Shown: positions 51,922-61,875, counted from the stretch's first letter. The stretch is 64,000 nucleotides of DNA from Geomonas diazotrophica (GCF_018919385.1 NZ_JAHLMF010000001.1:248001-312000), one strand, 5' to 3'. Notes: generated from the sequence alone by a model not told the origin. Translations and numbers: made by a program.

Positions 51922-51939
51922 TCTGACAAAGAAGTCAGA
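51922..51939. promoter_or_regulatory. Inverted repeat upstream of the OmpR-type regulator gene
   Basis: TCTGACAAAGAAGTCAGA has 6-base perfect arms with a 6-base spacer. A further TGTCAGA half-site follows at 51946-51952. Position and spacing suggest an autoregulatory operator. The rest of the 51860-52202 gap holds nothing else recognised and must carry promoters for both divergent genes. Confidence 0.4.
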
Positions 51940-52202
51940 ATTGCTGTCAGAGTTCTCCCCACAATGAGCTCGTCTGCCCGTGAGGCAACAGCAGAAGTTA
52001 AGCACCCCAAACGCAATATGCAACGGCCGCCACGAGGATTGAACGGCCGGAAAAGAGAAACTGATGCACCATGACGGCTCCTTTTGCACCTGCGCCGCCG
52101 CTGCGGGCAGGAAACAGGGCTGATTCCATCCAATCAGTTGCTTGTGGCAGTCGCCATTTTTGTTAATATCCACCAATGTGCTTTCTTGACCGGGAGATCT
52201 GC

Positions 52203-53930
52203 ATGGGCGCGGGACGAGACATACTGATCGTCGACGACAACGAGGTGGTGACCGATGTCCTGGTCGACCTGTTCCGCAAGGAAGGGTACGACAGCGCAGG
52301 TGTCGCCAGCGGCGAGGAATGCCTGGAAGAGCTGCGCCGGGCAGGCTACAAGCTGGTCATGCTGGACGTGCGCCTCCCGGGCATCGGCGGCATAGAGGTC
52401 CTGCGCGCCATCGCGGACGACCATCCCTGGACCGATGTGATCATCATGACCAGTCACGTGTCGCTGGAGACCGCGGTCCAGGCCCTGCGGCTGGGAGCCC
52501 AGGACTACCTGTTCAAGCCCTTCGACGACCTCGAGATGGTAGTGGCCACGGTGAACAGGGCCCTGGAGCGCCGCCGCCTGCTGGAGGCGCACGACCACCT
52601 GGTGCGCACTCTGACCGAGCTCGCCATCGAAAACACCCGCATCATGGCGGAACTGCGCTCGGCGAACAGCGACCTGGAGGAAAAGGTCGCCCAGCGCACC
52701 GCGGAGATCTCCAAGGCGAACCTGCAGCAAAAGGCGATCATCGCCGAACTCAGGGAGGCCAAGGAGGCGGCCGAGGCGGCCAACCGCGCGAAGTCGCAGT
52801 TTCTCGCCAACATGAGCCACGAGATCCGCACCCCGATGAACGGCGTGCTGGGGATGGCTGAACTGCTGCTGCACACCGAGCTGAACCAGAAACAGCGTGG
52901 CTACGTCGAGATGCTGCACCAGTCGGGCGAGTCGCTTTTGGGCATCATCAACGACATCCTCAACATCTCCAAGATCGAGGCGGGGAAGCTGGAGATCGAG
53001 AAAATCCCCTTCGACCTGCACGAGACGGTGCGGGGGGCCGTGGAGCTGTACCACGAGGTGGGGCGCCGCAAGGGGGTGGCGGTGGAGCTGCATATCGCCG
53101 CCGACGTCCCCCGCCGCGCCCTGGGTGACCCGAACCGCCTGCGCCAGGTGCTGCTCAACATCGTCAACAACGGCCTGAAGTTCACCGAGAAGGGTTCCGT
53201 TCAGGTCAGGGCTTCCCTGGTCGAGAAAAGCGGCAACGGCCACTACGTCGGCTTCGAGGTGAGGGACACCGGCATCGGCATCCCCCCCGAGGCCATGCCG
53301 ACCATCTTCGAACTGTTCACCCAGGTCGACGGTTCGACGACCCGCAAGTACGGGGGAACCGGTCTCGGGTTGGCCATAGCCAAGCAACTGGTGGAATTGA
53401 TGGGGGGAGAAATCGGGGTGGAAAGCGAGCCGGGGCGCGGTTCCGTGTTCACCTTCATCGTCTACCTGCACGCCCCCCCCGAGGCCGCGACCGAGGACGA
53501 GGACCTTCCTATAGAGCTGGAGAACCCGTTGGAGGATCCCCCCTGCCAAGCGCGGTTCGACGCGCGCGTGCTCCTGGCCGAGGATAACCCGGTCAACTGC
53601 GAGGTGGCCCACGCCATGATGACCGCCCTGGGCTGCCAGGTGGACGTGGCCCAGAACGGGAGCCAGGCGGTATCGGCCCTGGCGCGCAAGGCCTACGACC
53701 TGGTTTTCATGGACTGCCAGATGCCGGAGCTGGACGGCTACGAGGCCACCCGCGCCATCAGGGAGCAGGAGCGCGGCTCCGGCAGGCACACGCCTATCAT
53801 CGCGCTCACCGCCCATGCCATGGCCGGATCGCGTGAATGCTGCCTGAGCGCCGGCATGGACGACTTTCTCAGCAAGCCCTTCAACCTGGCACAGCTCCAG
53901 GAACTGATCGAAAGGTGGACCACGACGTAA
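52203..53930 (+). CDS. Hybrid sensor histidine kinase with receivers at both ends (REC-HisKA-HATPase-REC)
   Basis: A 575-residue soluble hybrid kinase. Its layout is an N-terminal receiver (Asp in [10 protein letters not shown], about residue 59), a coiled coil (about 130-195), HisKA with [15 protein letters not shown] (His about 205), a HATPase with NNGLKF, DTGIGIP and GTGLGLAI, and a C-terminal receiver (Asp in LVFMDCQMP, about 502; Lys in FLSKPF). The N-terminal receiver suggests it is itself the target of another kinase, so it acts mid-way in a phosphorelay. The ATG at 52203 has GGGAG six bases upstream. It is monocistronic, with a hairpin about 48 bases after the stop. Confidence 0.9.
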   Translation: MGAGRDILIVDDNEVVTDVLVDLFRKEGYDSAGVASGEECLEELRRAGYKLVMLDVRLPGIGGIEVLRAIADDHPWTDVIIMTSHVSLETAVQALRLGAQDYLFKPFDDLEMVVATVNRALERRRLLEAHDHLVRTLTELAIENTRIMAELRSANSDLEEKVAQRTAEISKANLQQKAIIAELREAKEAAEAANRAKSQFLANMSHEIRTPMNGVLGMAELLLHTELNQKQRGYVEMLHQSGESLLGIINDILNISKIEAGKLEIEKIPFDLHETVRGAVELYHEVGRRKGVAVELHIAADVPRRALGDPNRLRQVLLNIVNNGLKFTEKGSVQVRASLVEKSGNGHYVGFEVRDTGIGIPPEAMPTIFELFTQVDGSTTRKYGGTGLGLAIAKQLVELMGGEIGVESEPGRGSVFTFIVYLHAPPEAATEDEDLPIELENPLEDPPCQARFDARVLLAEDNPVNCEVAHAMMTALGCQVDVAQNGSQAVSALARKAYDLVFMDCQMPELDGYEATRAIREQERGSGRHTPIIALTAHAMAGSRECCLSAGMDDFLSKPFNLAQLQELIERWTTT

Positions 53931-53977
53931 GCAGTTTCCCCACGAAGCGCCACACCTCAAAGACAAATCCCCCCTGT

Positions 53978-53997
53978 CCCCCCTTCGCAAAGGGGGG
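53978..53997 (+). terminator. GC-rich hairpin after the hybrid kinase gene
   Basis: CCCCCCTT-CGCA-AAGGGGGG is a perfect 8-bp stem-loop. No T-run follows (GAACG), so it may belong to the dispersed palindrome families rather than being a true terminator. From 53998 to 54267 no gene is seen. 54090-54230 is AT-rich and probably carries the promoter of the TolC-type gene. Confidence 0.45.
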
Positions 53998-54267
53998 AAC
54001 GTATTGGCTTTACCCTGATCTCCCGGCACGCCGCCCCCCCTCGGGGTCTCCAGCCAGACCCTTTAAGAAAACAGTTCTCTGACTACTCACCATCTTGCCG
54101 TAATTTATATCCATCTATGGTCTGACTCAGAGGCGGCCCTGATACAGTTGATTATTTTGCTATGTCAGTTACATCCGCTTCAGATTCAGTAGTTATGTGA
54201 TACGCTCCTTATATCTCGTAGTTGCCCATCCTCTCCTCTACGCGTCCGGGGCAGAAGGAGCATCTGC

Positions 54268-55749
54268 ATGAATGTGCCGGCCCTGGTGACTGCAGCAGCC
54301 CTCGCGCTGATCCCGTGCGAGGCGTGGGCGGAGGTTGTCGATCTCACGTTGAAACAGGCGGTCAGGCTGGGGGTCGAACAGAACCTGGCCCTGAAGGCGG
54401 AACTGTACAACGCCGCCATAGCGCAGGCAGAGGTGCGCAAGACCCGCGGCATCTACAATACCGGGCTCACCCTGGGCGCGTCGTGGCAGGATTCGGACAC
54501 CTTTCCCGTCAGCACCGGCGGGCCCAGCAGGCAAAAGACCCTGAAGCTCCTCACCGGCATCAATCGGCTGGTCCCCACCGGCGGCACCTTCGGTTTTCAG
54601 TTCAACAACTACTACAACGAGACCGACTACAGCTCCTCCACCTATCCCCGTTACTGGCAGAGCGAGGTCACCTTCGCCCTTAATCAGCCGCTATTGAGAA
54701 ACCTGGGACCGCAGGTGACCAACCTGAATATCGTGGTCGCTGAGCAGGCGCGGGAAGGGGCGGTGAAACGCGTGGCCGGCAGGATCCAGAACCTGGTGGC
54801 GCAGATCCGCATCGAGTATTTCAAGCTGCACAGCCTGCGCGAGGACCTGCGGTCGCGGGAGGTGTCGCTGGGGCTGTCCCGCAGGGTGCTCGGGGAGATC
54901 GAGGAACGGGTCAAGGCCGGCGTGCTCCCGCCGATGGAGATCCTGAACGCGAAGTACGGGGTGGCTGCGCGCGAGAAGGAGGTCATCGACGCGGACAAGG
55001 CGCTGCGGGACCAGGTCGACCTCCTGCGTCAGATCCTGCAGATGCCTCCCGGCGAGATCAACGCGGTCGACGCTCCCGACCTGACCAGGGTCACGGCGGA
55101 CGAGGCCGAAGGGATCCGGCGGGCGCTTGCCCTGCGGCCGGAACTGGACGAGGCGAAGCTGCAGATCGAGAGCGCCGAGACGCAGCGCCGGGGGGCGAGG
55201 AACAAGACCCTGCCCGGCCTGAACCTGTACGGTACCTGGACCTACGGCGGCATGGGGGAGCAGTACAACCAGGATATGAACCGGCTGGTTCGCGCTGACA
55301 CTCCGGTCTGGACCGCCGGGCTGCAGTTCGAGTACCCGTTGGGCAACGATGCCGCCGAGGCGGAGTACGTGAAGAGCAGGCTGCGGCTGGACCAGTCGAA
55401 GACCCAGTTGAACAACCTGAATTCGCTGGTGGTGACCGACGTGCGTTCCGCGCTGCGGGCCATGGATGCCAGTTTCAAGCAGCTCGATGTGACGGCCAGG
55501 GAGAAGGAGTTCGCCGAGGAGCGGCTCTCCGCCTACATCTCCAAGTCCGAGGTTGGCCTGGCGACCGCCCGCGACGTCCTGGACGTGGAGAACGACCTGG
55601 CGCGGGCGCGCAGCAACCAGATCAAGGCGCAGGTGAACTACGTCACCGCCGTGACGCAGTATCTGCAGGCAACCGGCGAGCTGCTGGAGCGGGAGGGGAT
55701 AACGGTGAACGGGAGGACGGTCGAAGAGCTGTTGGCGGGCAAACACTGA
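54268..55749 (+). CDS. TolC-type outer-membrane efflux/export protein
   Basis: A 493-residue protein of the outer-membrane efflux family, with a signal peptide ending PCEAWAE. Two internal repeats typical of TolC are visible: LTLKQAVRLGVEQNLALKAE in the first half and a second helical hairpin region with SEVGLATARDVLDVENDLARAR near residue 440. The trimeric alpha/beta barrel would span periplasm and outer membrane. It has AAGGAG upstream of the ATG. It faces the minus-strand SecA-like/HlyD cluster (stop to stop 86 bases), and is the obvious outer-membrane exit duct for that system, although it is on the opposite strand. Confidence 0.88.
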   Translation: MNVPALVTAAALALIPCEAWAEVVDLTLKQAVRLGVEQNLALKAELYNAAIAQAEVRKTRGIYNTGLTLGASWQDSDTFPVSTGGPSRQKTLKLLTGINRLVPTGGTFGFQFNNYYNETDYSSSTYPRYWQSEVTFALNQPLLRNLGPQVTNLNIVVAEQAREGAVKRVAGRIQNLVAQIRIEYFKLHSLREDLRSREVSLGLSRRVLGEIEERVKAGVLPPMEILNAKYGVAAREKEVIDADKALRDQVDLLRQILQMPPGEINAVDAPDLTRVTADEAEGIRRALALRPELDEAKLQIESAETQRRGARNKTLPGLNLYGTWTYGGMGEQYNQDMNRLVRADTPVWTAGLQFEYPLGNDAAEAEYVKSRLRLDQSKTQLNNLNSLVVTDVRSALRAMDASFKQLDVTAREKEFAEERLSAYISKSEVGLATARDVLDVENDLARARSNQIKAQVNYVTAVTQYLQATGELLEREGITVNGRTVEELLAGKH

Positions 55750-55791
55750 GTCCCTCTCCCGTCAAGGAAGAGGGAGCGATGGGAATAATGG

Positions 55792-55830
55792 GAACGTAGA
55801 ACGTAGAACGTAGAACGTAGAACGTAGAAC
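55792..55830. repeat. Tandem 7-base repeat GAACGTA
   Basis: About five and a half perfect copies of GAACGTA lie in the gap between the convergent TolC-type and SecA-like genes. It is probably length-variable. Confidence 0.9.
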
Positions 55831-55835
55831 GGGTT

Positions 55836-57824
55836 TTATTCCCCTTTGCCCGAAAACGCCATGCTCTTCTCGCTCTGCTCGTCGAACCGGAGCAGCTCGC
55901 TTCTCAGGTGGAAGTGGGCGTTCTGCATCCAGCGCTGCACTTCGTCGGAGAAAAGCCGGGCCACCACCCGCCCCAACACGCCTTCGCCCCCGCAACGACA
56001 GGCCACCACACCCACCAGGGTCTTGCTCCTCCTGGAGAAAATCTCGTCCTCGAAGGAAACCAGCGCCTCGTAACTCCCCGGATCCCCCTGCCTGCCGCAG
56101 CGGCCGAAAAGCTGGCGGTCTATCCTCTTGGCATCGTGCAACTCCGTCGCTATTACGTGCAGCCCCCCCAGCTCCTTCACTCCCGGCCCCAGATGGATGT
56201 CGGTGCCGCGCCCGGCCATGTTGGTGGCGACGGTCACCTTCCCGGCGTTCCCCGCCTCGGCGATGATCTGCGCCTCGTTTTCGTCCTGCCTCGCGTTCAG
56301 CACCACGTGCTGCACACCCGCCCGCCAGAGCCTGCGACTCACTTCCTCCGAGGCCGCCACGGTCTTGGTCCCGATCAGCACCGGCCTCCCGCTTTGGTGC
56401 AGCTCCCGCACCCGCTCACCCAGGGCTCGCCACTTCTCCTCGAGGCTCTTGTAGTAGCGGAAGGGGAGCGCCGTCCTGATCAGCGGCTTGTTGGTGCCTA
56501 CCCTGACCACGTTGAGCCTGTACACGGACCAGAGTTCGCCGGCAACCTCGCGGGCGGTCCCGGTCATGCCGGCGAGAAAGCAGTAGCGGCGGAAGAAGCG
56601 CTGGTAACTGATCTTGGCGATGGTCTCGTTGCGCGGCGAGATGGCCAATCCCTCCTTCGCCTCGATCAGCTGGTGCAGCCCGAGCTCCCAGGAGCGGTCC
56701 GCCATGACCCGGCCGGTGTACTCGTCGATGATCTTCACCTTGCCGTCGTGCACCAGGTAGTCGCGGTCCAGCTTGAAAAGGTGCAACGCCGAGAGCGCCT
56801 GGGTGATCAGCTGCTCGCGGCGACGCGCCCCCTGCCACGCGCTCCCCAAGACGGCGGCGAGAAGGGCGATCAGCCCCTTGCCGTCCTCGGTCAGCTCCAG
56901 GGTCCTCTTGCCGTGGTCGATGGTGAAGTGCGCCCCCTCCTCGAACCGGGCGGCGGTCTCGATGGCGTTGTGGTAGAGCTCCTCGCCGTCCGAGACCTCG
57001 GCCCCGGGACCGGAGATGATCAGCGGCGTTCTCGCCTCGTCGATCAGCACGCTGTCCGCCTCGTCCACGATGGCGAAGGGAAGCCCGCGCATGAGCAGCG
57101 ACGCCTGCCCCCCCTTGCCGCACAGCCGCCGCACCGAAAGCTGGATCGCTCCGGGGCGGCTCCCGAGCGCAATGCGGTCCTTCAGGTAGTCGAAAACCAC
57201 TTCCTTGTTGGTGCAATAGGCGATGTCGCAGGCGTAAGTCTCGCGGCGCGCCGCCGGGCTCATCCCGGAGACGATGGTGCCGACGGACAGGCCGAGGAAA
57301 TCGTAGATGGGGCGGGTGATCCCCGCGTCTCGCCGGGCCAGGTAGTCGTTCACGGTGATGACGTGCACCGGGATCCCGGCCAGCGCCGCGGTGCATGCGG
57401 CGAGGGTGGCGGTGAGTGTCTTCCCCTCGCCGGTCTCCATCTCGGCCACCATGCCGAGCAAAAGCACGAAGCCTCCCATTACCTGCACCGGGTAATGCCG
57501 CATGCCCACGCGCCGGGACGCCACCTCGCGCACCAGGGCGAAGGCGCGGACCACGAGGTCGCGGCGCAACCCCGCACGGCGCAGCTGCGGCTTCAAGGTC
57601 CGGGCGACGGCGGCAAGTTCGCGATCATCCAGAAGGCGCATGGACTCGCCGGCCTGCTCCACCCGCCCGGCCAGGCGCCGCAAGAGTGAGGGGCGCACCG
57701 TCGCCGCCAGGGGAAGCCTCCCAAGGCCGGCGCGGAGGGCGTGTTCCAGGCGTGACTCGGTCAGGAGGTTCTCCGGGTAGCGGCCGTGCAGGCGCGCGGG
57801 TGGGAAAAGGCTCAGGTCAAACAT
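55836..57824 (-). CDS. Short SecA-like protein-export motor
   Basis: A 662-residue paralogue of SecA (canonical SecA is about 850-900). Conserved parts are Walker A METGEGKT (129-136), VNDYLARRDA, Walker B DEADSVLIDEARTPLIISGP, the preprotein-binding insertion, and motif VI-like NMAGRGTDIHLG..RIDRQLFGRCGRQGDPGS. The C-terminal helical scaffold, wing and zinc tail are missing. The extended N terminus is Arg/Leu-rich and lacks the usual SecA start. It overlaps the upstream PqqD-M50-HlyD gene by 8 bases, so the two are translationally coupled. It is inferred to power export of a dedicated substrate through this cluster rather than general secretion. Confidence 0.9.
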   Translation of the reverse strand: MFDLSLFPPARLHGRYPENLLTESRLEHALRAGLGRLPLAATVRPSLLRRLAGRVEQAGESMRLLDDRELAAVARTLKPQLRRAGLRRDLVVRAFALVREVASRRVGMRHYPVQVMGGFVLLLGMVAEMETGEGKTLTATLAACTAALAGIPVHVITVNDYLARRDAGITRPIYDFLGLSVGTIVSGMSPAARRETYACDIAYCTNKEVVFDYLKDRIALGSRPGAIQLSVRRLCGKGGQASLLMRGLPFAIVDEADSVLIDEARTPLIISGPGAEVSDGEELYHNAIETAARFEEGAHFTIDHGKRTLELTEDGKGLIALLAAVLGSAWQGARRREQLITQALSALHLFKLDRDYLVHDGKVKIIDEYTGRVMADRSWELGLHQLIEAKEGLAISPRNETIAKISYQRFFRRYCFLAGMTGTAREVAGELWSVYRLNVVRVGTNKPLIRTALPFRYYKSLEEKWRALGERVRELHQSGRPVLIGTKTVAASEEVSRRLWRAGVQHVVLNARQDENEAQIIAEAGNAGKVTVATNMAGRGTDIHLGPGVKELGGLHVIATELHDAKRIDRQLFGRCGRQGDPGSYEALVSFEDEIFSRRSKTLVGVVACRCGGEGVLGRVVARLFSDEVQRWMQNAHFHLRSELLRFDEQSEKSMAFSGKGE

Positions 57825-59964
57825 CGAAGCGCCTCATGAACAGCCGCCGTACCGACCGGTAGCACTGGCTTGCCAGCGGCTCGGGCTGGAAGTTGAAGCG
57901 GACATAGACCCGCTCGTTCACGCTCACCTCGTTGAGCGCCAGCGGGAGCCGGAGGTCGAGCTGGAAGGTCCTCTCGAAGGTCTTCACCTGGTCGCGGTCG
58001 CTGGGATCGGTGGGGAGCCGCCCCCCCCCGGCGCTCCCCAGGGAGGTGGAAGGGAGACGCTCCAGCCCCGCCGGGGTCTCGCGCAGCAGCGTCGCCGGGA
58101 TGCTCCGGTCCAGCCGGCGCGACAGGCGCACCTCGATGGAGAGGCTGCGGGTGTGGATCAGGTCGAGGTCCGCCTGGGTCACCACCACCCGCACCGTCGG
58201 GCGGTCCCCCTGCAGCACGAAGCCGACCACCTCCCCCTTTTGCAGGTGGCGCCCCGGGAGGTCGCTGTCGCGCTGCAGGACCAGCTTACCCGCCACCGGG
58301 CTCACCACCTTGAGCCGCGCCAACTGCTCGTCGACCCAGGCTATCCGCTCGCGCACCGGGACCATCTCCTCGGCGGTGATGCGGGCCTTGAGCCGGTCGG
58401 TGAAGAGCTCGGAGTCGCGTCGCGCCTTGAGCAGGGCGAGCTGCGCCGCCAGGACCTTGCGTTCCGCCTCCAGTTCGGGATCGTCGCTCTCCAAAAGCGT
58501 CTCGCCCCGTCGCACCACGCTTCCCGGCAGCACGCTCACCTTCCGGATCAGCCCGCCGGCACCGGCCCGGAGCACCGACTCCTCGGGGACCCAGACCACC
58601 CCCTGCGCCCGGCTCCAGCAGGGGAAAGGAAGGGCGCAGAAAAGCGCGACGAGGAGGGCGACCGGGGCCGCGGCGGTGCACGCCGCGCGCAGGCGCCGCT
58701 CGTACAGGGCGGGGTTGAAGCAGATGAAGTAGATCGCCTTCCCCAGCGGGAGGGCCACCATGGAAACGAGCGCCCACCCCCCCAGGATCACCCCGATGAA
58801 GAAGAACTTCTGCGAGATGAAGAGGACGATGCCGAGGTAGACGAAGATGCGGTAGACAAACGATGTCCCGAAGTAGGCGAGGAGCCAGAACGGTTCTCCG
58901 GGGGCCAGGTGCGGCGCCTCCAGCTTCTTCAGGCCGAACAGGTGATGCTGCACCAGGTACGCCGCGTAGCGCTGCCCGCGCTGCCCGAGGTTCGGGATGG
59001 CCAGCAGGTCGGAGAGGATGTAGTAGCCGTCGTAGCGTAGAAGGGGGTTGCCGTTGAAGAAGATGGTGGATACGCCGCCGATGAACATGGCGTTGAACAA
59101 GGCGGAGCGCAACAACCCCGGCTCGACGCAGAGCCAGAGCATGAGCGCCAGCGAGGCTATGAAGAGCTCTGCCATGATCCCCGCGGCGCTCACCATGGCG
59201 CGCCGCCCCCGCTGCGGGAAGGCCGAGGCGGCCGAGGCGTCGACGTAGGGGACCGGGATCAGCACGAGGAGCATGATCCCCACCTCGTGCACCTCGCCAC
59301 CCCATCTCTTCACGGCGAGCGCGTGCCCGATCTCGTGGCAGAACTTGACCAGGGGGTACACCGCCCAGAGGAGCGCGATGTTGTGCATGGAGAGCACCCG
59401 GTCCAGCACGTCGTGCGAGAGTTCGGCCCGGTGCCCGAAGGCGAGCGCCGCCCCCGCGAGCACGACGGCAAGCCAGATGACGCCGCTCACCGGGCTGAAG
59501 ATGGCGCGGGAGAGCGGCTGCAGCAGGTTCAGGAGCCGGTCCGGGTCGAAGATCGGGAAGCGCCAGGAAAGGGGCGACAGGAGCGTCTGGCGCAGCTTCC
59601 CCTGGCGCAGGTTCTCGCCGCGCTGGAACAGCTCCCGGGTGTCGGGCTGTATGTCGCACAAGAGTACGTCCGCCGAGTGGAGCTGCGCCAGCAGCCGGAG
59701 CAGGTCGTCCTGGGTGGGCGCATCGTCCCCGAAGGAATCGACGGAGAACTTCCAGAGGTCCTCGACGCTCCGCTTGCCATCCATGAGCCCGATGACGTGG
59801 TAGACCACCGGGCTGAAACGGTAGAGCTGGCCGGTGACGTGGTTCTGCAGTACGAACCACACCTCGCCCCGGTACTCGTGCCGATGCAACTGGGCATGGC
59901 GGCGCAGGCGGGGCTGCAGCCGGCAGATGCGGTACCACGATGAGCTGAAAAGCTGTTGGGTCAT
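57817..59964 (-). CDS. PqqD-like / M50 intramembrane protease / HlyD adaptor fusion
   Basis: A 715-residue three-part protein. Residues about 30-110 form a PqqD-like winged domain (TGQLYRFSPVVYHVIGLMDG), known elsewhere to bind peptides. About 155-460 is a polytopic M50 site-2 protease core with the zinc motif HEIGH (210-214) and the distal NPLLRYDGYY (306-315) supplying the Asp ligand. About 465-715 is a HlyD/RND-adaptor-like part with a barrel-sandwich (GGLIRKVSVLPGSVVRRGE), a short coiled-coil hairpin and a C-terminal beta domain. The ATG at 59964 is chosen over upstream codons that would overlap the previous gene. It may link peptide recognition, proteolysis and a periplasmic channel adaptor. 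Confidence 0.9.
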   Translation of the reverse strand: MTQQLFSSSWYRICRLQPRLRRHAQLHRHEYRGEVWFVLQNHVTGQLYRFSPVVYHVIGLMDGKRSVEDLWKFSVDSFGDDAPTQDDLLRLLAQLHSADVLLCDIQPDTRELFQRGENLRQGKLRQTLLSPLSWRFPIFDPDRLLNLLQPLSRAIFSPVSGVIWLAVVLAGAALAFGHRAELSHDVLDRVLSMHNIALLWAVYPLVKFCHEIGHALAVKRWGGEVHEVGIMLLVLIPVPYVDASAASAFPQRGRRAMVSAAGIMAELFIASLALMLWLCVEPGLLRSALFNAMFIGGVSTIFFNGNPLLRYDGYYILSDLLAIPNLGQRGQRYAAYLVQHHLFGLKKLEAPHLAPGEPFWLLAYFGTSFVYRIFVYLGIVLFISQKFFFIGVILGGWALVSMVALPLGKAIYFICFNPALYERRLRAACTAAAPVALLVALFCALPFPCWSRAQGVVWVPEESVLRAGAGGLIRKVSVLPGSVVRRGETLLESDDPELEAERKVLAAQLALLKARRDSELFTDRLKARITAEEMVPVRERIAWVDEQLARLKVVSPVAGKLVLQRDSDLPGRHLQKGEVVGFVLQGDRPTVRVVVTQADLDLIHTRSLSIEVRLSRRLDRSIPATLLRETPAGLERLPSTSLGSAGGGRLPTDPSDRDQVKTFERTFQLDLRLPLALNEVSVNERVYVRFNFQPEPLASQCYRSVRRLFMRRFDV

Positions 59965-59972
59965 CTCGTCAC

Positions 59973-61871
59973 CTACGGGAGCCAGGACCACGCCCAAAGG
60001 CGCAGCCAGTCGACCATCTCATGGGTCCAGATCCAGAAGAGCAGGCGCCTCTCCACGAAGATCTTGCCCACCCCTTCCATGCCCGGCCTGATCCTGGCGC
60101 TCAGGCGGTCCAGGGACGCCTCGACCAGGAACTGGTTCTTCCCTTCCACGGTCATGGCGATGGGGGTGATCTTCCTGACCGTGATCGGGAAATCGCTGTC
60201 GGGAAGGGAATTGAGCACCAGCATGCCCCGCTGTCCCAGCTTCAGGTCGGAGACGCGCTGCTCGTCCACGTACAGCCTGACCCGGTAATCCTGCAGCGGC
60301 GCCACCTCGAAGAGGACCTTGTTCCGGTCGACCGGCGCGCCCAGCGACTGGCTGAGATCACCCGACAAGACGACCGCGTCGAAGGGGGCGGTGAGGCGCG
60401 AGCGGCCGAGCTGCTCGTCCAGGAGCTTCAGCTGGGTCCGCGCCTGTTCCAGTTGCTGCTTCAACACCCGCATCTGCACCGTGTCGCCGTTGGCCAGCGC
60501 CTCGCGGTACTGGCGGGAGTACTGTTCGGAAAGGCTGTAGGTCTTCAGGCGTTCCAGGCGTTTCTCGCGGTCGTCCAGGCGGGCCAGGGGCGCTCCCTTG
60601 CGCACGACGTCGCCCGGCCGGGCCGGCGCCTCGGCGATAAACCCGTCGTAGGGTGCGGTAATGGCGCGCACCAGCGATCCTTCCATCGTGGTACGCGCCG
60701 AAATCCGGTAGTCGCCTTTGGCTACGCAGAAAAAGGCGACCAGCGCAAGGAGCAGCACGAAGGCGGTCTTGTAGACCAGGTGCCCCCGCCCGAACAGCTT
60801 CCCCAACTGGTCGCCGGCGGCGATCGCCGCATGCACGAGGACCGGACGGTCCAGCCGCAACTTCTCCTCAAGGATCGGCCCCACCACCGCTGCCACCACC
60901 TCGCAGAACTCGATCTCGTGGGGTGTGAAGGGAGATGACAGCGGACGCTCCAACGTGATGGCACCCAGTCCCCTCCCCTGGGAATCGAAGAAGGGGACGG
61001 TGCAGATGGCGCGCTCACCCTCGCCTGCGGAAAGTTCCCCGTGCACCCGGCAGACCACGGGGCCTCCCCCGTTTGGCGCGGGAAGGGCGACGGAGCGTTC
61101 CTGGTCCAGGCTCTCGTCCATGGCGGAGGCGACGGCACGCACCTGGTTCATGCGCTCCTTGAACTGGGCGCTGTGGGAGAGCGCCCGCACCTTGACGTGG
61201 CGCCCCTTGACGAAGCCGACACTCACCCGGTCGGCCGTAAGGCGAGTGGCGAGGAGGGTGGCGAAGGAAGAGGCGGCCGCGCTGAAGCGGGGTTCCTCCA
61301 GCACCCCCGCCACGAACTCGAGGGCGCCGGATACGCGCTCGTTGGCTTGACGGGCCAGTTGTATCTCGCGCTTGAGCATCCGGCTCTCGATCCAGGAGGT
61401 GCCCCACTGCAGCTGGCGCATGGCAACCTGGAGCGCGTCACCGCTGCGCTGCGTGACGCGCAGCGCCATGACCCCGAAGATGCGCTCCGCGCTCAGCACC
61501 GGGAAGGCGATGCAGAGCAGGGGCTCGGTGTTGAGCGGCCCGACCGCCTCGCCGCCGTCGCGGATCACCACCCCCTTGCGCTCCTTGGCCGCTCGCTCGA
61601 TGACGGCGGTGTGCTTCATGGTTTCGGCGCCGCTGGCGGGCCAGACGGCGACCGGGACGAAGGGGGCGTCTTCCCCCTGGGAGAGGACCACGACCCCGGT
61701 CCTCACGCCGGAGATGATCTTCGACATGAGCTGCAGCCACGCGCTGCAGAACTCGATGTCGGATGCCTCGTCCACGAGGTAGGACCAAAGCGACGGGTCG
61801 CTGTAGGCGGCCCAGCTCTCGTCGCCGTGAGGACGGGCGGGATGCACTGAAGGAAAAGGTGTGTCGGGCAT
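59973..61871 (-). CDS. GAF-GAF-HlyD membrane fusion protein
   Basis: A 632-residue protein with a cytoplasmic N-terminal half containing two GAF-type domains (about 40-165 and about 190-335; for example PLLCIAFPVLSAERIFGVMAL and TVPFFDSQGRGLGAITLERP). A single membrane helix follows (about 362-382), then a periplasmic HlyD-like adaptor (ITAPYDGFIAEAPARPGDVV, coiled coil 435-500, then LTAPFDAVVLSGDL). The sensory GAF pair on an export adaptor is unusual. It suggests that transport is gated by a cytoplasmic ligand. It starts 4 bases after the DUF3467 stop and ends 8 bases before the M50 fusion. Confidence 0.88.
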   Translation of the reverse strand: MPDTPFPSVHPARPHGDESWAAYSDPSLWSYLVDEASDIEFCSAWLQLMSKIISGVRTGVVVLSQGEDAPFVPVAVWPASGAETMKHTAVIERAAKERKGVVIRDGGEAVGPLNTEPLLCIAFPVLSAERIFGVMALRVTQRSGDALQVAMRQLQWGTSWIESRMLKREIQLARQANERVSGALEFVAGVLEEPRFSAAASSFATLLATRLTADRVSVGFVKGRHVKVRALSHSAQFKERMNQVRAVASAMDESLDQERSVALPAPNGGGPVVCRVHGELSAGEGERAICTVPFFDSQGRGLGAITLERPLSSPFTPHEIEFCEVVAAVVGPILEEKLRLDRPVLVHAAIAAGDQLGKLFGRGHLVYKTAFVLLLALVAFFCVAKGDYRISARTTMEGSLVRAITAPYDGFIAEAPARPGDVVRKGAPLARLDDREKRLERLKTYSLSEQYSRQYREALANGDTVQMRVLKQQLEQARTQLKLLDEQLGRSRLTAPFDAVVLSGDLSQSLGAPVDRNKVLFEVAPLQDYRVRLYVDEQRVSDLKLGQRGMLVLNSLPDSDFPITVRKITPIAMTVEGKNQFLVEASLDRLSARIRPGMEGVGKIFVERRLLFWIWTHEMVDWLRLWAWSWLP

Positions 61872-61875
61872 GGCA

